DNA from: Chloroflexi bacterium CFX6
GTDB lineage: Bacteria; Chloroflexota; Anaerolineae; Anaerolineales; Villigracilaceae
Assembly: GCA_030263595.1 (NCBI GenBank)
Contig: SZPG01000030.1
Location: 1 to 38,883 of the forward strand
Reading direction: 5' to 3'
Length of the DNA stretch: 38,883 bases
Below the pieces are notes generated by a model. The model ran no database searches and had not been told where the DNA came from. It was given only the letters and a program-made list of their open reading frames with translations. The position numbers and the translations under genes are program-made. Shown piece after piece: positions 16,679 through 25,397 of this stretch (position 1 is its first letter; each line of letters starts with the position of its first letter).

Positions 16679-16912
16679 ATGACCCAGTCGCTTATCATTT
16701 CAGACCCGAAAATCATGATGGGACAGCCTGTTATCTCAGGCACACGGATAACGGTTGACTTGATTCTGGAAAAACTTTCAGCAGGCGAGACTTTTGACCA
16801 GTTGTTGCAAGCCCATCCCCGCCTGACATGTGAAGGAATTCAGGCGGCATTGAGTTTTGCTCGTGAGGCTTTGCGCGCAGACGTTATTTATCCCCTTGCT
16901 GAGTCTGCCTGA
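16679..16912 (+). CDS. DUF433 family antitoxin-like protein
   Basis: The 77-residue protein is a short winged-helix-like DUF433 member: IISDPKIMMGQPVISGTRITVDLILEKLSAGETFDQLLQAHPRLTCEGIQAALSFA is typical from end to end (quoted motif positions about 6-60; key parts are the GQPVISGTRI strand and the HPRL turn). GGAGG precedes ATG 16679. DUF433 genes are usually followed, often overlapping, by a DUF5615 PIN-like toxin; here the stop TGA overlaps an ATG that opens only a 14-codon stub. The protein is therefore probably an antitoxin left without its partner. Confidence 0.82.
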   Translation: MTQSLIISDPKIMMGQPVISGTRITVDLILEKLSAGETFDQLLQAHPRLTCEGIQAALSFAREALRADVIYPLAESA

Positions 16913-16956
16913 TGAAGATCGTTGCCGATGAAAGTGTGGATAAAGGTATTACTTGA
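16912..16956 (+). pseudogene. 5' remnant of a DUF5615 PIN-like toxin gene
   Basis: ATG 16912 overlaps the antitoxin stop and encodes KIVADESVDKGIT before TGA at 16954-16956. The K-[IF]-[VL]-A-D-E-[SN]-V-D opening, with the first PIN-like Asp-Glu, is the standard start of DUF5615 toxins, which are normally about 110-120 residues. The rest is missing and a restriction-modification locus begins 31 bp later. Short, so the identity rests on position plus this opening. Confidence 0.65.
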
Positions 16957-16967
16957 GGAAGAAAAAG

Positions 16968-16973
16968 TATAAT
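16968..16973 (+). promoter_or_regulatory. -10-like TATAAT before the BglII-like endonuclease gene
   Basis: A perfect TATAAT lies 15 bp before ATG 16988 and 36 bp before ATG 17009. A start site about 7 bp downstream of it would favour translation from 17009, or a nearly leaderless message from 16988. No good -35 is visible. Confidence 0.4.
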
Positions 16974-16987
16974 TTCTTGAAAGTGAT

Positions 16988-17599
16988 ATGTGGAGTATCA
17001 GAAAAACCATGAGCATAGAATTATTACCAAAGCCAATCCTCGAAAAATATGAAGTTCATGAGTGGAAGCACGCCTGTGCTATTCTAAAGAATGATTTTCC
17101 GCAAGAATGGAAGGATATTGTCTCTTTGCTGGACGATTTTGTACTTTGTAGGAGCTGGATCACTGTAGGAGGTGGTAGAAAGTCGAAAGTGGCAGAGGCG
17201 ATTGACGGCTTCTTGTATGAACGTGGTTGGCTTGAAAAGGAATTTCTGACATCGGTAAAAGTAGATGATCGTGTAATGGATTCGCCTACCCATAAGGTTG
17301 ATTGTTACAAGAATAAAGTTGCGCTTGAAATTGAATGGAATAATAAAGATCCGTTCTTTGATCGTGACCTGAACAACTTTCGCCTTCTGTTCGATCTAAG
17401 AGCAATCAGTGTAGGGGTAATAATCACACGTTGCGACCACTTGCAGGAAATTTTTGACAGACTGGGACGAGGAGCATCTTACGGCGCCTCGACGACTCAC
17501 ATGTCAAGGTTGCTGCCGCGTATTGAAGGGGGTGGTGGAGGCGGTTGTCCGATCTTGGTTTTCGGCATCACCGAGAACCTGTATTCAGAGGAATGCTAA
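16988..17599 (+). CDS. Type II restriction endonuclease, BglII/BamHI-like
   Basis: The protein (203 residues from ATG 16988; 196 from the alternative ATG 17009) resembles BglII-family endonucleases. The putative catalytic cluster is Asp105, then nine residues later Glu114-Ile-Glu116 in KVDCYKNKVALEIEWNNK, matching the Asp84/Glu93-X-Gln95 spacing of BglII and the ExE of BamHI. The following FDRDLNNFRLLFDL and ISVGVIITR segments also fit the fold. A Gly-rich loop (GGGGGG) sits near residue 183. The methyltransferase gene starts one base after its stop codon. Composition is clearly more AT-rich than the flanking pentose-phosphate genes, indicating acquisition by transfer. Confidence 0.8.
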   Translation: MWSIRKTMSIELLPKPILEKYEVHEWKHACAILKNDFPQEWKDIVSLLDDFVLCRSWITVGGGRKSKVAEAIDGFLYERGWLEKEFLTSVKVDDRVMDSPTHKVDCYKNKVALEIEWNNKDPFFDRDLNNFRLLFDLRAISVGVIITRCDHLQEIFDRLGRGASYGASTTHMSRLLPRIEGGGGGGCPILVFGITENLYSEEC

Positions 17600-17600
17600 T

Positions 17601-18275
17601 ATGGACGACAATTTGACCCCTGCTCAGGAATTTCTGGCTTCTGTTCCGCATCGGAATTATGGAACTATTCTGGCTGATCCTCCTTGGCAATTTCAAAACC
17701 GTACGGGAAAAGTCGCGCCTGAACATAAGAGGCTTTCCCGGTATGCGACGCTCACAATTCAGGAAATCAAGGAAATTCCCGTCTCTTTGGTTGCGGCAGA
17801 AAAAAGCCATTTGTACTTATGGGTACCAAACGCGCTTTTGCAATGGGGATTGGAGGTTATGGAAGCATGGGGTTTCCAATATAAAACTAATATTGTCTGG
17901 CACAAAATAAGAAAAGATGGTGAGCCTGACGGCCGCGGAGTAGGTTTCTATTTTAGGAACACCACCGAGTTACTTCTCTTTGGTATACGCGGAAAGTTAC
18001 GAACGCTAAAGCCGGGCAGAAGCCAGGTCAATATTGTCAAAACTCGCAAACGCGAGCATTCTAGAAAACCCGATGAAATCTTCGAGATCATCGAGGCTTG
18101 CAGTCCGGGTCCGTATTTGGAGTTGTTTGCTCGCGGTGGCCGTGTGGGCTGGGATCAATGGGGCAATGAAGCGGAAGGTTATCTAGTATCCTGGCCAACT
18201 TATAAATACAATAGTCAAAACGGAAAGCCGGACGAGAAGCAGTTGGCGTTTAGCATCAAAGATAAAAACTCATAG
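17601..18275 (+). CDS. MT-A70 family DNA adenine-N6 methyltransferase
   Basis: From ATG 17601 (AGAGGA 8 bp upstream) the product is 224 residues. ILADPPWQF at residues 24-31 is the MT-A70 catalytic motif IV (DPPW), followed by [22 protein letters not shown] with the [21 protein letters not shown] target region, [24 protein letters not shown] and GWDQWGNE, all family signatures. It presumably protects host DNA from the adjacent endonuclease by m6A. BglII-like nucleases are classically paired with N4-cytosine enzymes, so the MT-A70 partner is notable. An orphan or phage-type MT-A70 is the alternative, but the 1-bp spacing to the nuclease argues for a pair. Confidence 0.9.
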   Translation: MDDNLTPAQEFLASVPHRNYGTILADPPWQFQNRTGKVAPEHKRLSRYATLTIQEIKEIPVSLVAAEKSHLYLWVPNALLQWGLEVMEAWGFQYKTNIVWHKIRKDGEPDGRGVGFYFRNTTELLLFGIRGKLRTLKPGRSQVNIVKTRKREHSRKPDEIFEIIEACSPGPYLELFARGGRVGWDQWGNEAEGYLVSWPTYKYNSQNGKPDEKQLAFSIKDKNS

Positions 18276-18283
18276 GTACAGTG

Positions 18284-21094
18284 ATGAACCCCATCCCCAA
18301 ACTCACCTCCCTCGGTCAATCCCTCTGGTACGACAACATCCAGCGCAAGATTCTGGAAAACGGCGAATTCAAAGCCATGATCGAACGCGGCGACATTCGC
18401 GGCGTCACCTCCAACCCATCCATTTTCAACGCCGCAATTGCAAAGTCGAACGATTACGACTCCGCCCTTACGCCGCTTGCCTGGGCGGGCTGGGACGCGG
18501 AAAAGATCTTCTGGCAACTCGCGGTCGAAGACATCAAAGCCGCCTGCGACGCGTTCCTGCCGCTCTACGAAGAGACGAACGGCGGCGACGGATACGTCAG
18601 CATCGAGGTCAGCCCGTACATCGCGCACGATACGAACGCCACCGTCGCGCAAGCCGAGCAACTCTGGGTGCGCGTTGCCCGCCCGAACCTCATGGTCAAG
18701 ATCCCCGCCACCAGGGAGGGCGTCCCCGCGATCCGCAGGGCGATTGCCGCGGGCGTCAACATCAACGTCACGCTCATCTTTTCGCTCGAACGGTACGCCG
18801 AAGTGATGGACGCCTACCTCGGCGGCTTGGAAGACCGCCTCGCGGCGGGTCATCCCATTGACCACATCGCCTCGGTAGCATCGTTCTTCGTTTCGCGCGT
18901 CGATTCGAAGGTGGACCCCAAACTCCCCGCAGACTCACCGCTCAAAGGCAAAGCTGCGGTTGCAAACGCCAAACTTGCCTACGAAGGATTTCATCGAACC
19001 TTTGTCGGTCGCCGCTGGGAGAATCTCAAGGTCAGGGGCGCGCGCGTCCAGCGTCCGTTGTGGGCAAGCACCAGCACGAAGAACCCCGCCTACCCCGATA
19101 CCCTTTACGTGGACAACCTCATCGGTCCCGAAACCGTCAACACCGTCCCGCCGCAGACGCTCGAAGCGTTCAAGGATCACGGCAAAGTCGAGATCACCCT
19201 CACGCGCGATATCGAAGGAGCGCAGAACGTCATCGCTCAACTCGAAGCCCTGGGCGTCTCGATGGACGTCATCACGCAGGAACTGGAGGACGAGGGAGTC
19301 AAAGCCTTTGCGGACGCGTTCTCCGCATTACTCAAGACAATTGATGAGAGAAGGAAGAACGCCGCTTCTTCTCTTGGATACTTCGACTCGGCTCAGCACA
19401 AGCCCGTATCTGCTCCCGTTTCCAAACGGATCGCGCAACTGGAAGCGGATTCTGTTCCCGCGCGCATCTGGAAACATGATCCTGCGCTTTGGGCAAGGGA
19501 CGAAGCGGGCAGAGCCGAGGTCGTCATCCGCATGGGTTGGCTGGACTCGACCGATAAAGCGCGCGAGAAACTGAAGGCGTATCAATCGTTCGTCAAGGAA
19601 ATTCAGAAGGCGAAGATCAACCGCGTGCTCGTGCTGGGCATGGGCGGTTCGTCCCTGACCGCGGAAGTGTTCGCGTCGCTCCTTGCCGATGCGCCCGTGC
19701 AGCCCGTTCCCTCACCCCTGCGCCCCTCTCCCTTAGAGAGAGGGGATGGGGGCGAGGGCGCTTGCCTTGGCATTCTCGATTCGACGCATCCCGATCAGGT
19801 CGCGCAAGCCGCGCAGGATTTTCCGCCCGATAAGAGCCTGTATATCGTTGCCAGCAAATCCGGCGGCACGGCGGAAGTGATGGCAAATTTCGATTACTTC
19901 TGGAAACTCAGCAAAAAGGACGGTTCGCGCTTCATCGTCATTACCGACCCCGGCACATCGCTCGAGGCGCTGGCGAGAAAACGCAACTTCAGGCATATCT
20001 TTCTCGCGGATGAATTCGTCGGCGGGCGTTACTCCGCGTTGACCGATTTCGGTCTCGTCCCCGCCGCGCTGCTGGGCATGGACCTGCCTCGCCTTCTCGA
20101 CCGCGTGGATTGGATGAGGCGTCAGTGTGGGGAACACGTCCCTGCGGCGCGCAACCCCGGGCTGGCATTGGGAGCCGTCATTGGCGAGGCGGCTTTGGGT
20201 GGACGCGACAAGTTGACCGTCGTCAGCGACGCGCCTCTGTCCGCGTTTGCAAATTGGATCGAGCAGATCATCGCCGAGTCCAGCGGCAAGGATGGAAAAG
20301 GCATCCTGCCTGTGCCTCTCGAACCGATCGGTGATGTCAGGGATTATGGGAACGACAGATTGTTCGTGTATCTGCGTCAGAACGGCGAATACGATGACGT
20401 AATGGCTGCGTTGAAAAGTGCCGGTCATCCCGTCCTCCACTTTCCACTCTCCGCTTTCTACGACGTTGGCGCCGAGATCTTCCGTTGGGAAATCGCGACT
20501 GCTGTTGCGTGTTCGATCATCGGCGTCAACGCCTTCGACCAGCCGAACGTGGAATCGAGCAAGAAGATCACCAGGGCGAAGATCGCCGATTATCAGGAGA
20601 AGGGCAGGTTACGCGAGGGCAAACCCGCGTGGAAGAAGGATGGCGTTACAGTGTTTTCGCCGACTGCGGTGACTGGCGCAACGCTGAAAACCGTGTTGAA
20701 TGGATTTTTGAAAAAGGCAAAACCGGGCGGCTACGTTGCCGTCAACGCCTACCTGCCGCGCAATGAAGAACTGACGAACGCGCTGCAAAAGATGCGCGTC
20801 GCGGTTCGCGCCAAGACGGGCAACGCCGTGACCGCAGGCTTTGGTCCGCGCTTCCAGCATTCGACGGGTCAATTCCACAAAGGCGGACCGAAGAACGCGT
20901 TGTTCCTCGTCCTCACCGCCGAGCCAGAAAAGGATTTCGACGTTCCAACCGAAGGCTTGACCTTTGGCACGCTCATCCGCGCGCAGGCGCTGGGCGACTA
21001 CGAAGCGTTGATCGAAGCGGGAAGGAAGGTGTTGCGCGTTCACCTGCCGTCCGCGGCGGATGCGCGGAGAGTGGTGGAGGCGCTGGAAGCGTAA
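18284..21094 (+). CDS. Bifunctional transaldolase / glucose-6-phosphate isomerase
   Basis: The 936-residue fusion starts with a transaldolase (residues about 1-370): [22 protein letters not shown], the Schiff-base Lys in [12 protein letters not shown], and [12 protein letters not shown]. The second half (about 400-936) is a phosphoglucose isomerase-like SIS domain: [45 protein letters not shown], and [14 protein letters not shown]. Such fusions couple the pentose phosphate pathway to glycolysis. ATG 18284 is preferred to GTG 18281. An oddity is a proline/glycine-rich insertion, [16 protein letters not shown] near residue 480, encoded by a palindromic repeat element (19709-19758). The gene sits directly after the restriction-modification pair. 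Confidence 0.94.
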   Translation: MNPIPKLTSLGQSLWYDNIQRKILENGEFKAMIERGDIRGVTSNPSIFNAAIAKSNDYDSALTPLAWAGWDAEKIFWQLAVEDIKAACDAFLPLYEETNGGDGYVSIEVSPYIAHDTNATVAQAEQLWVRVARPNLMVKIPATREGVPAIRRAIAAGVNINVTLIFSLERYAEVMDAYLGGLEDRLAAGHPIDHIASVASFFVSRVDSKVDPKLPADSPLKGKAAVANAKLAYEGFHRTFVGRRWENLKVRGARVQRPLWASTSTKNPAYPDTLYVDNLIGPETVNTVPPQTLEAFKDHGKVEITLTRDIEGAQNVIAQLEALGVSMDVITQELEDEGVKAFADAFSALLKTIDERRKNAASSLGYFDSAQHKPVSAPVSKRIAQLEADSVPARIWKHDPALWARDEAGRAEVVIRMGWLDSTDKAREKLKAYQSFVKEIQKAKINRVLVLGMGGSSLTAEVFASLLADAPVQPVPSPLRPSPLERGDGGEGACLGILDSTHPDQVAQAAQDFPPDKSLYIVASKSGGTAEVMANFDYFWKLSKKDGSRFIVITDPGTSLEALARKRNFRHIFLADEFVGGRYSALTDFGLVPAALLGMDLPRLLDRVDWMRRQCGEHVPAARNPGLALGAVIGEAALGGRDKLTVVSDAPLSAFANWIEQIIAESSGKDGKGILPVPLEPIGDVRDYGNDRLFVYLRQNGEYDDVMAALKSAGHPVLHFPLSAFYDVGAEIFRWEIATAVACSIIGVNAFDQPNVESSKKITRAKIADYQEKGRLREGKPAWKKDGVTVFSPTAVTGATLKTVLNGFLKKAKPGGYVAVNAYLPRNEELTNALQKMRVAVRAKTGNAVTAGFGPRFQHSTGQFHKGGPKNALFLVLTAEPEKDFDVPTEGLTFGTLIRAQALGDYEALIEAGRKVLRVHLPSAADARRVVEALEA
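19709..19758. repeat. C/G-rich palindromic element inserted in frame in tal-pgi
   Basis: CCCTCACCCCTG at 19709 pairs with GGGGGCGAGGG (19748-19758) and CCCCTCTC (19723-19730) with GAGAGGGG (19738-19745). The same architecture occurs inside two other genes (31542-31582, 33507-33555) and between genes at 26755-26784. Confidence 0.75.
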
Positions 21095-21102
21095 ACTGGA
21101 GG

Positions 21103-22140
21103 ATGACCCACTTGCGCGTCCTGGGGCGGGATGAAAGAGTTGATCTGCCTGAATCGCTTTTGGCTTCCGTCGGATTCGCCGGGCTCGATGCGTGGATGTT
21201 CTTCACGCAAAAGATATATGGTTTCCCCGTGCATCGGATCGTCTCGGAATCGGAGGCGGGGATTGACGGCTGGCTGGCGCTTGTCCACGTGAAGCACCCG
21301 ATCTTTGGGAATTATCTCGCCACGTCTCCGTTCGGTTCGTATGGCGGATTTGGGTATGAGTCCGTCGCCGTTCGTGACGCGCTGCTGGAGAAGGCTCGGG
21401 AGTTGGCGAAGGCTCTGGACGTGGAGCATGTCAACGTCCGGTTCGAGGCGGGGGAGGAGTCTCCGCCCGAAGGCTGGATTCAAAATCCCAATTATTCGAC
21501 GTTCTTCGTGGATCTGTCCTCGAATACGGAGGAACTCCTGCGTTCGTTCGGTTCGGATCATCGCAACCACGTCCGCAAGTCCCTGAAAAAGGGATTTGCG
21601 ATTCGCTTCGGCGGACTCGAACTGCTGGACGATACCTATGAAACGCTGGCGCGCAGTATGCGCGAACTCGGCTCACCGTATCACACCAGGAAATATTTGC
21701 GCGCCATGGCTGAGGCGCTGGGCAGCGCGCTGGAGTTTGCGGTGATGTATTCCGCGCGCGGCGAACTGGCTGGCGCGGGTGTGTTCATCCTTCACGGGAA
21801 CGTTGCGACGAATCTGCACGCGAACATCCTGCGGAAGTTCCGCCCGGATTACGCGGGCGAGTTTTTGTACTGGTCCGTGATCGAACGGTATTGCGCGAAG
21901 GGATTCAGGACGTTCGATCTCGGCCGCAGTTTGAACGGTTCGGGGAACGAGGTTTTCAAGTTGAAATGGAAGCCGCGCCGGCAGACGCTTGCATACTGGT
22001 ATCATCTTCCCAATGGCGGACCCCTGCCGGAGTTGAACCAGAAAAGCCCAAAATTTCGACTCGCCATCCGGGTTTGGAAACTGCTCCCGCAATTTGTCGT
22101 GCGCGCCCTGGGACCGGCTTTGATCCGCGGGATCGTGTAA
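21103..22140 (+). CDS. FemAB-like / GNAT-fold acyltransferase
   Basis: The 345-residue protein has the double-GNAT layout of FemAB-related proteins. Visible features are YGFPVHRIV and SPFGSYGGFGYES near the N terminus, HRNHVRKSLKKG near residue 160 (the typical 'R..RK..KKG' segment), and GRSLNGSGNEVFKLKWKPR near 275, which resembles the C-terminal GS-x-GxxxFK motif of FemAB/PEP-CTERM-associated members. Substrate is unknown; relatives add amino acids to peptidoglycan or modify exopolysaccharide. GGAGG abuts ATG 21103 with almost no spacing, so a slightly different start is possible. A second paralogue follows at 22221. Confidence 0.8.
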   Translation: MTHLRVLGRDERVDLPESLLASVGFAGLDAWMFFTQKIYGFPVHRIVSESEAGIDGWLALVHVKHPIFGNYLATSPFGSYGGFGYESVAVRDALLEKARELAKALDVEHVNVRFEAGEESPPEGWIQNPNYSTFFVDLSSNTEELLRSFGSDHRNHVRKSLKKGFAIRFGGLELLDDTYETLARSMRELGSPYHTRKYLRAMAEALGSALEFAVMYSARGELAGAGVFILHGNVATNLHANILRKFRPDYAGEFLYWSVIERYCAKGFRTFDLGRSLNGSGNEVFKLKWKPRRQTLAYWYHLPNGGPLPELNQKSPKFRLAIRVWKLLPQFVVRALGPALIRGIV

Positions 22141-22146
22141 ACTCCG

Positions 22147-22166
22147 TGCTGCGACATTCACGTCGC
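22147..22166. repeat. Small hairpin similar to part of the MITE-like element
   Basis: TGCGACATTCACGTCGCG (about 22149-22166) forms a GCGAC/GTCGC stem and matches the TGCGACATTCATATCGC piece of the element at 34879-35006. It is either a fragment of that family or a coincidental short palindrome. Confidence 0.35.
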
Positions 22167-22220
22167 GCTCGACCCAAAGCGCAAGGTAAATCCTGCGGCA
22201 CATCCGAAAGCATCGAAACG

Positions 22221-23267
22221 ATGATCCAAGTTATCGAACTGGACGAGACATTACACGAACGATACGCCTCGTATCTTGCCGGGCGGGCGGACGCGCGCTT
22301 CGGGCATGACCTGGCGTGGGGAAATGTTTTGCGCGCCGCCTATGGCGTGGAAACCGAACATCTGGTCGCGTTGGAGGGCGGCGAGGTCGTTGGGGTCTGC
22401 CCGTTGTTTTTGTGCAAGCCTTTGTTTGGCGGCGCGCATTACGTGACCAATCCGTTCCCCACCTATTGCGGTCCGCTTTGCGAGTCGTCGGAGGCGTTGA
22501 ACGCGTTGTTGAAGGCGGTTGCGGAAAAAACCTCCCGCGTGGATCATGCCGAAGTGTTGACCCCGGTTCCTTTGTCGGATGCCGACGCGGAATATCTCCC
22601 GTTTCAGGAAGGTTTGGATTACACCTTCGTCCTCGACCTGCGGCAAGGCATCGAGGCGATCCGCAAAAATCTGCGGACGAACTTCAAACGGATCCTGAAC
22701 AAGTCGGCGAAATTGCAGGGCATGGATATCGTCGCCGATCTGGACGGCAACCTGGTGGACGAGTTTTATCGGTCTTACGTCCGCATCTACGGGCACAAGC
22801 ACGGATTCATCCCGCACGTCAAGGCGTTGTTCGAGAACATCTTTGCGGAGTTCCCAAAAGGCGACGCTCGTTTGTACATGGCGCGGGTCAACGGGAAATA
22901 CGTTGGCGGGATTTTCACCTTTTGGGCGCACAACGAAGTGTATTACGCGTGGTCCGCGGTGGAGCCGGACGATGAGTACCAGCCCGCGCACGTCGCCATC
23001 TGGCGGATCATCCAGGACGCCGCCGCGGAGGGGTATGATCGGTTCAACATGGGCGAGGCGCCGAAGGCGCACGAGACGCTGATCCGCTTCAAGCAGGGAT
23101 GGGGGACCGAGGTCCTCGAACCGAGCCGTTACTTCGTCCCCGGCAAAACGCGCAAGCCTTCGCCGCGCCTCTTCGACCGGGTCTCGTGGGCGAAGAAGAT
23201 CATCGCCAATCTTCCCTCGGGCGTGATCACCGCGTTCCTCTCGCCTGCCATTCGATACTTTTTGTAA
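22221..23267 (+). CDS. FemAB-like / GNAT-fold acyltransferase, second copy
   Basis: From ATG 22221 the product is 348 residues; the upstream open frame back to 21891 overlaps the previous gene and is not used. Landmarks are DARFGHDLAWGNVLRAAYG, TNPFPTYCGP, IEAIRKNLRTNFKRILNKSAK (the basic segment before the second GNAT fold), KYVGGIFTFWAHNEVYYAWSAVEP and YDRFNMGEAPKAHETLIRFKQGWGTE, the usual FemAB-related C-terminal motif. It diverges clearly from the preceding paralogue. Its TAA stop lies in a 10-bp sequence repeated after a palindromic insertion (23264-23435), and the methyltransferase gene that follows was probably once separated from it by only about a dozen bases. Confidence 0.8.
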   Translation: MIQVIELDETLHERYASYLAGRADARFGHDLAWGNVLRAAYGVETEHLVALEGGEVVGVCPLFLCKPLFGGAHYVTNPFPTYCGPLCESSEALNALLKAVAEKTSRVDHAEVLTPVPLSDADAEYLPFQEGLDYTFVLDLRQGIEAIRKNLRTNFKRILNKSAKLQGMDIVADLDGNLVDEFYRSYVRIYGHKHGFIPHVKALFENIFAEFPKGDARLYMARVNGKYVGGIFTFWAHNEVYYAWSAVEPDDEYQPAHVAIWRIIQDAAAEGYDRFNMGEAPKAHETLIRFKQGWGTEVLEPSRYFVPGKTRKPSPRLFDRVSWAKKIIANLPSGVITAFLSPAIRYFL

Positions 23268-23273
23268 AGGAAC

Positions 23274-23425
23274 TCTCCACCGTACATCCGCCCGGTAAAA
23301 GACCCTAAAGGTTTCCTTCCCTGATAAGAACACGGTCCAGGCAAGCCCCTCGAGCAAATTTTACGCCTGGGTTTGCCGGAAAAACCTTTAGGGTCTGGCG
23401 TTCGAGCAAAATGTACGGTGGAAAA
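23274..23425. mobile_element. MITE-like palindromic element with 10-bp flanking duplication
   Basis: GTAAAGGAAC occurs at 23264-23273 and again at 23426-23435, flanking a ~152-bp non-coding element. Inside are inverted repeats TCCACCGTACAT (23276-23287 with 23411-23422, 12 bp, perfect) and AGACCCTAAAGGTTT (23300-23314 with 23382-23396, 15 bp, perfect). The flanking repeat looks like a target-site duplication and contains both the stop codon of the upstream gene and the ribosome-binding site of the downstream gene. Confidence 0.75.
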
Positions 23426-23440
23426 GTAAAGGAACAATAT

Positions 23441-24127
23441 ATGTCCGTTCTCGATATCGTAAACCTCGAAAATTTCAGAAAGGTATTTCGCAACATCCGC
23501 AAGGTGGGGCTGCTGACGACGATCCGTTACATCGTCTCGGACCTGCTCTTCGATTTGAAATACAGGATAGACACCATCAACACCGAACAACTCGAAGACC
23601 TCGACATTGACTCTCCGAACAAGCAATACGGCGTCTATTACGAGGGGACGAACGCCTACATCTTCAAGAAAACCTTTTCGTCGTTCAAGGTGGACGCGGC
23701 GAACAGTTGCTTCGTTGATTTTGGGAGCGGCAAGGGCAAGGCGATGTTCATGGCGGCGGAACGTGGATTCCGCAAGGTCATCGGCGTGGAGTTTTCCAGG
23801 GAACTGGTCGAGATCTGCCGAAGGAACCTCGAGATCTTCAAACAGAAATCGAAAAGCAAAACCGAGTTCGAGATCATCCATGGCGACGCCTCGCAATACG
23901 AAATCCCCGCCGAAGCCAACCTGTTGTTCTTCTCCAATCCCTTCGACGAGACGCTCACGACCAAAGTGATCGAAAACATTCTGCGCTCCTACGATAAAAC
24001 CCCGCGCGAGATCTGGGTCATCCACTTGTACCCGCAGGGCAACATGGCGTTCGCCAGGCACCCGCGCTTCCAACTCGAACGTGAGTCGAGCGACGGCTTC
24101 ATCTTCCGCTTGAAGCCGGGCGCATGA
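23441..24127 (+). CDS. Class I SAM-dependent methyltransferase-like protein
   Basis: The 228-residue protein has a Rossmann-type SAM site: SCFVDFGSGKGKAMFMAAERGF near residue 88 (motif I), then VIGVEFSRELVEICRRN, EIIHGDASQYEIP and LLFFSNPFDE in place of the post-motif IV catalytic strand. The N-terminal ~80 residues are helical and charged, including YEGTNAYIFKKTFSSF. The substrate is not evident. ATG 23441 is preceded by AAAGGAAC, supplied by the right-hand copy of the MITE-flanking duplication. The stop overlaps the next start in an ATGA junction, so it is co-translated with the flippase-like gene. Confidence 0.8.
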   Translation: MSVLDIVNLENFRKVFRNIRKVGLLTTIRYIVSDLLFDLKYRIDTINTEQLEDLDIDSPNKQYGVYYEGTNAYIFKKTFSSFKVDAANSCFVDFGSGKGKAMFMAAERGFRKVIGVEFSRELVEICRRNLEIFKQKSKSKTEFEIIHGDASQYEIPAEANLLFFSNPFDETLTTKVIENILRSYDKTPREIWVIHLYPQGNMAFARHPRFQLERESSDGFIFRLKPGA

Positions 24128-25131
24128 ACGGAATGGGTACCGCCTCGTTCCCCTCCCGCGCCTGGAACTTCCTCAAAAAACCCGCCGTCTCGCTCACGCT
24201 GCGCGTTGCGGTCAGCGGGTTGCTTTTGGCGTATCTCATCCGCTTGTCCGCGTTCAACGAGATCGCGCGCGCCTTCAGCCGCATTGATCCCCTCCACCTG
24301 CTCGCGTTCTTCCTGCTCTATTTTTTGTCCGTCAGCCTGCAATCCCTGCGCTGGAAACTCCTCCTCAGGGCGTGGGATATTTCGCAGCGCTTCGCCGCCC
24401 TCTTCCGCTGGATCATGGCGGGACTGTTCTTCAACAACTTCCTGCCGGGCAGCCTGGGCGGGGATGCCTACCGACTGTACGCCGGCGGACGCGATACCGG
24501 CAAAGTGGAGGACGTTGCCGCCACGATCTTCTTCGAACGCGTCCTCAGTTACGGTTCACTCGTGACTTTGGGCTTGGGCGCGCTTTCAATGCGCTTCGAC
24601 CTGCGCTCGGACTGGCTGTTCTGGCTGCTGCTCGGCGGCGTGTTCCTGGTTTTCGCGGGGATCATGGCTGTCTCGACCCTGCCCGCGTTCGGCAGGTGGA
24701 TGGAGGCGTTCGCCGGGCGTTTCCCTTTTGCGGAGCGGCTGCGTTTGAAGGACTGGGTGCATAGTTTCCGATTCAAGGCGCGTCACCCCGGCCTGTTGGC
24801 GGGCGTGTTCCTCATCTCGTTCCTCATCCAGTTTGCGGACGTGTTCGCGTTTCGATTGGTGGCTTCCGCGCTCCAACTCCCGGTGAAACTTGGCGACCTG
24901 CTCCTCTTCGTTCCCTTGTTGTACCTGGCGATTCTCCTGCCGTTGTCGTTCAACGGCATCGGAGTGCGGGAGAGCGTGTTCGTCATCTTTGCCTCCGCCT
25001 GGGGAATCACCTCCGCCGACGCGGTCGCCTTCTCGTTGACCGTGTTCGCCCTCAATCTCGCGGGAAGCCTGGTCGGCGGACTCATCTACTGGTTCGACCG
25101 TTCGAACCGGGACAAAGCCGCCGCCGCGTGA
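24124..25131 (+). CDS. Flippase-like membrane protein (lysylphosphatidylglycerol synthase TM / UPF0104 family)
   Basis: The 335-residue protein has about eight predicted membrane helices and family motifs SLRWKLLLRAW, GLFFNNFLPGSLGGDAYRLY near residue 102, and FFERVLSY near 140, followed by LPLSFNGIGVRESVFV near 278. These belong to the lysylphosphatidylglycerol synthase transmembrane domain without the cytoplasmic synthase part; such stand-alone proteins are thought to move lipids or lipid-linked sugars. Together with two FemAB-like proteins and a methyltransferase it suggests a cell-envelope modification locus. A short hydrophilic N terminus (about 20 residues) precedes the first helix. Confidence 0.85.
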   Translation: MNGMGTASFPSRAWNFLKKPAVSLTLRVAVSGLLLAYLIRLSAFNEIARAFSRIDPLHLLAFFLLYFLSVSLQSLRWKLLLRAWDISQRFAALFRWIMAGLFFNNFLPGSLGGDAYRLYAGGRDTGKVEDVAATIFFERVLSYGSLVTLGLGALSMRFDLRSDWLFWLLLGGVFLVFAGIMAVSTLPAFGRWMEAFAGRFPFAERLRLKDWVHSFRFKARHPGLLAGVFLISFLIQFADVFAFRLVASALQLPVKLGDLLLFVPLLYLAILLPLSFNGIGVRESVFVIFASAWGITSADAVAFSLTVFALNLAGSLVGGLIYWFDRSNRDKAAAA

Positions 25132-25205
25132 ACGCGGGGTTATCTTTTGACTCTTCGGGGTAAGGGTTCGTAAAAAAATAAGCTCCCTCACCTTCCACGA
25201 AATGG

Positions 25206-25300
25206 ATGTCATTGCGAGGGTGTTCGTCCCGAAGCAATCTCCACTTTGCAGGAAAATCCATGGCAACAGGAGATTGCTTCTCGAAGACTCGCAACGACAT
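25206..25300. repeat. REP-like palindromic repeat, copy 2
   Basis: ATGTCATTGCGAG (25206-25218) pairs with 25288-25300 (one mismatch), and GAAGCAATCTCC (25231-25242) pairs perfectly with 25269-25280. It occupies most of the first half of the 371-bp gap before the RRM gene. Confidence 0.8.
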
Positions 25301-25397
25301 GAGGGAAGTTAATAATTTACTGACCCTAAGAATCCTTCCGGGCACGGAGAAGCGCGGATTTTTTCGATTTCGGATAGGAAGCCCAATCTCGTTGTGA

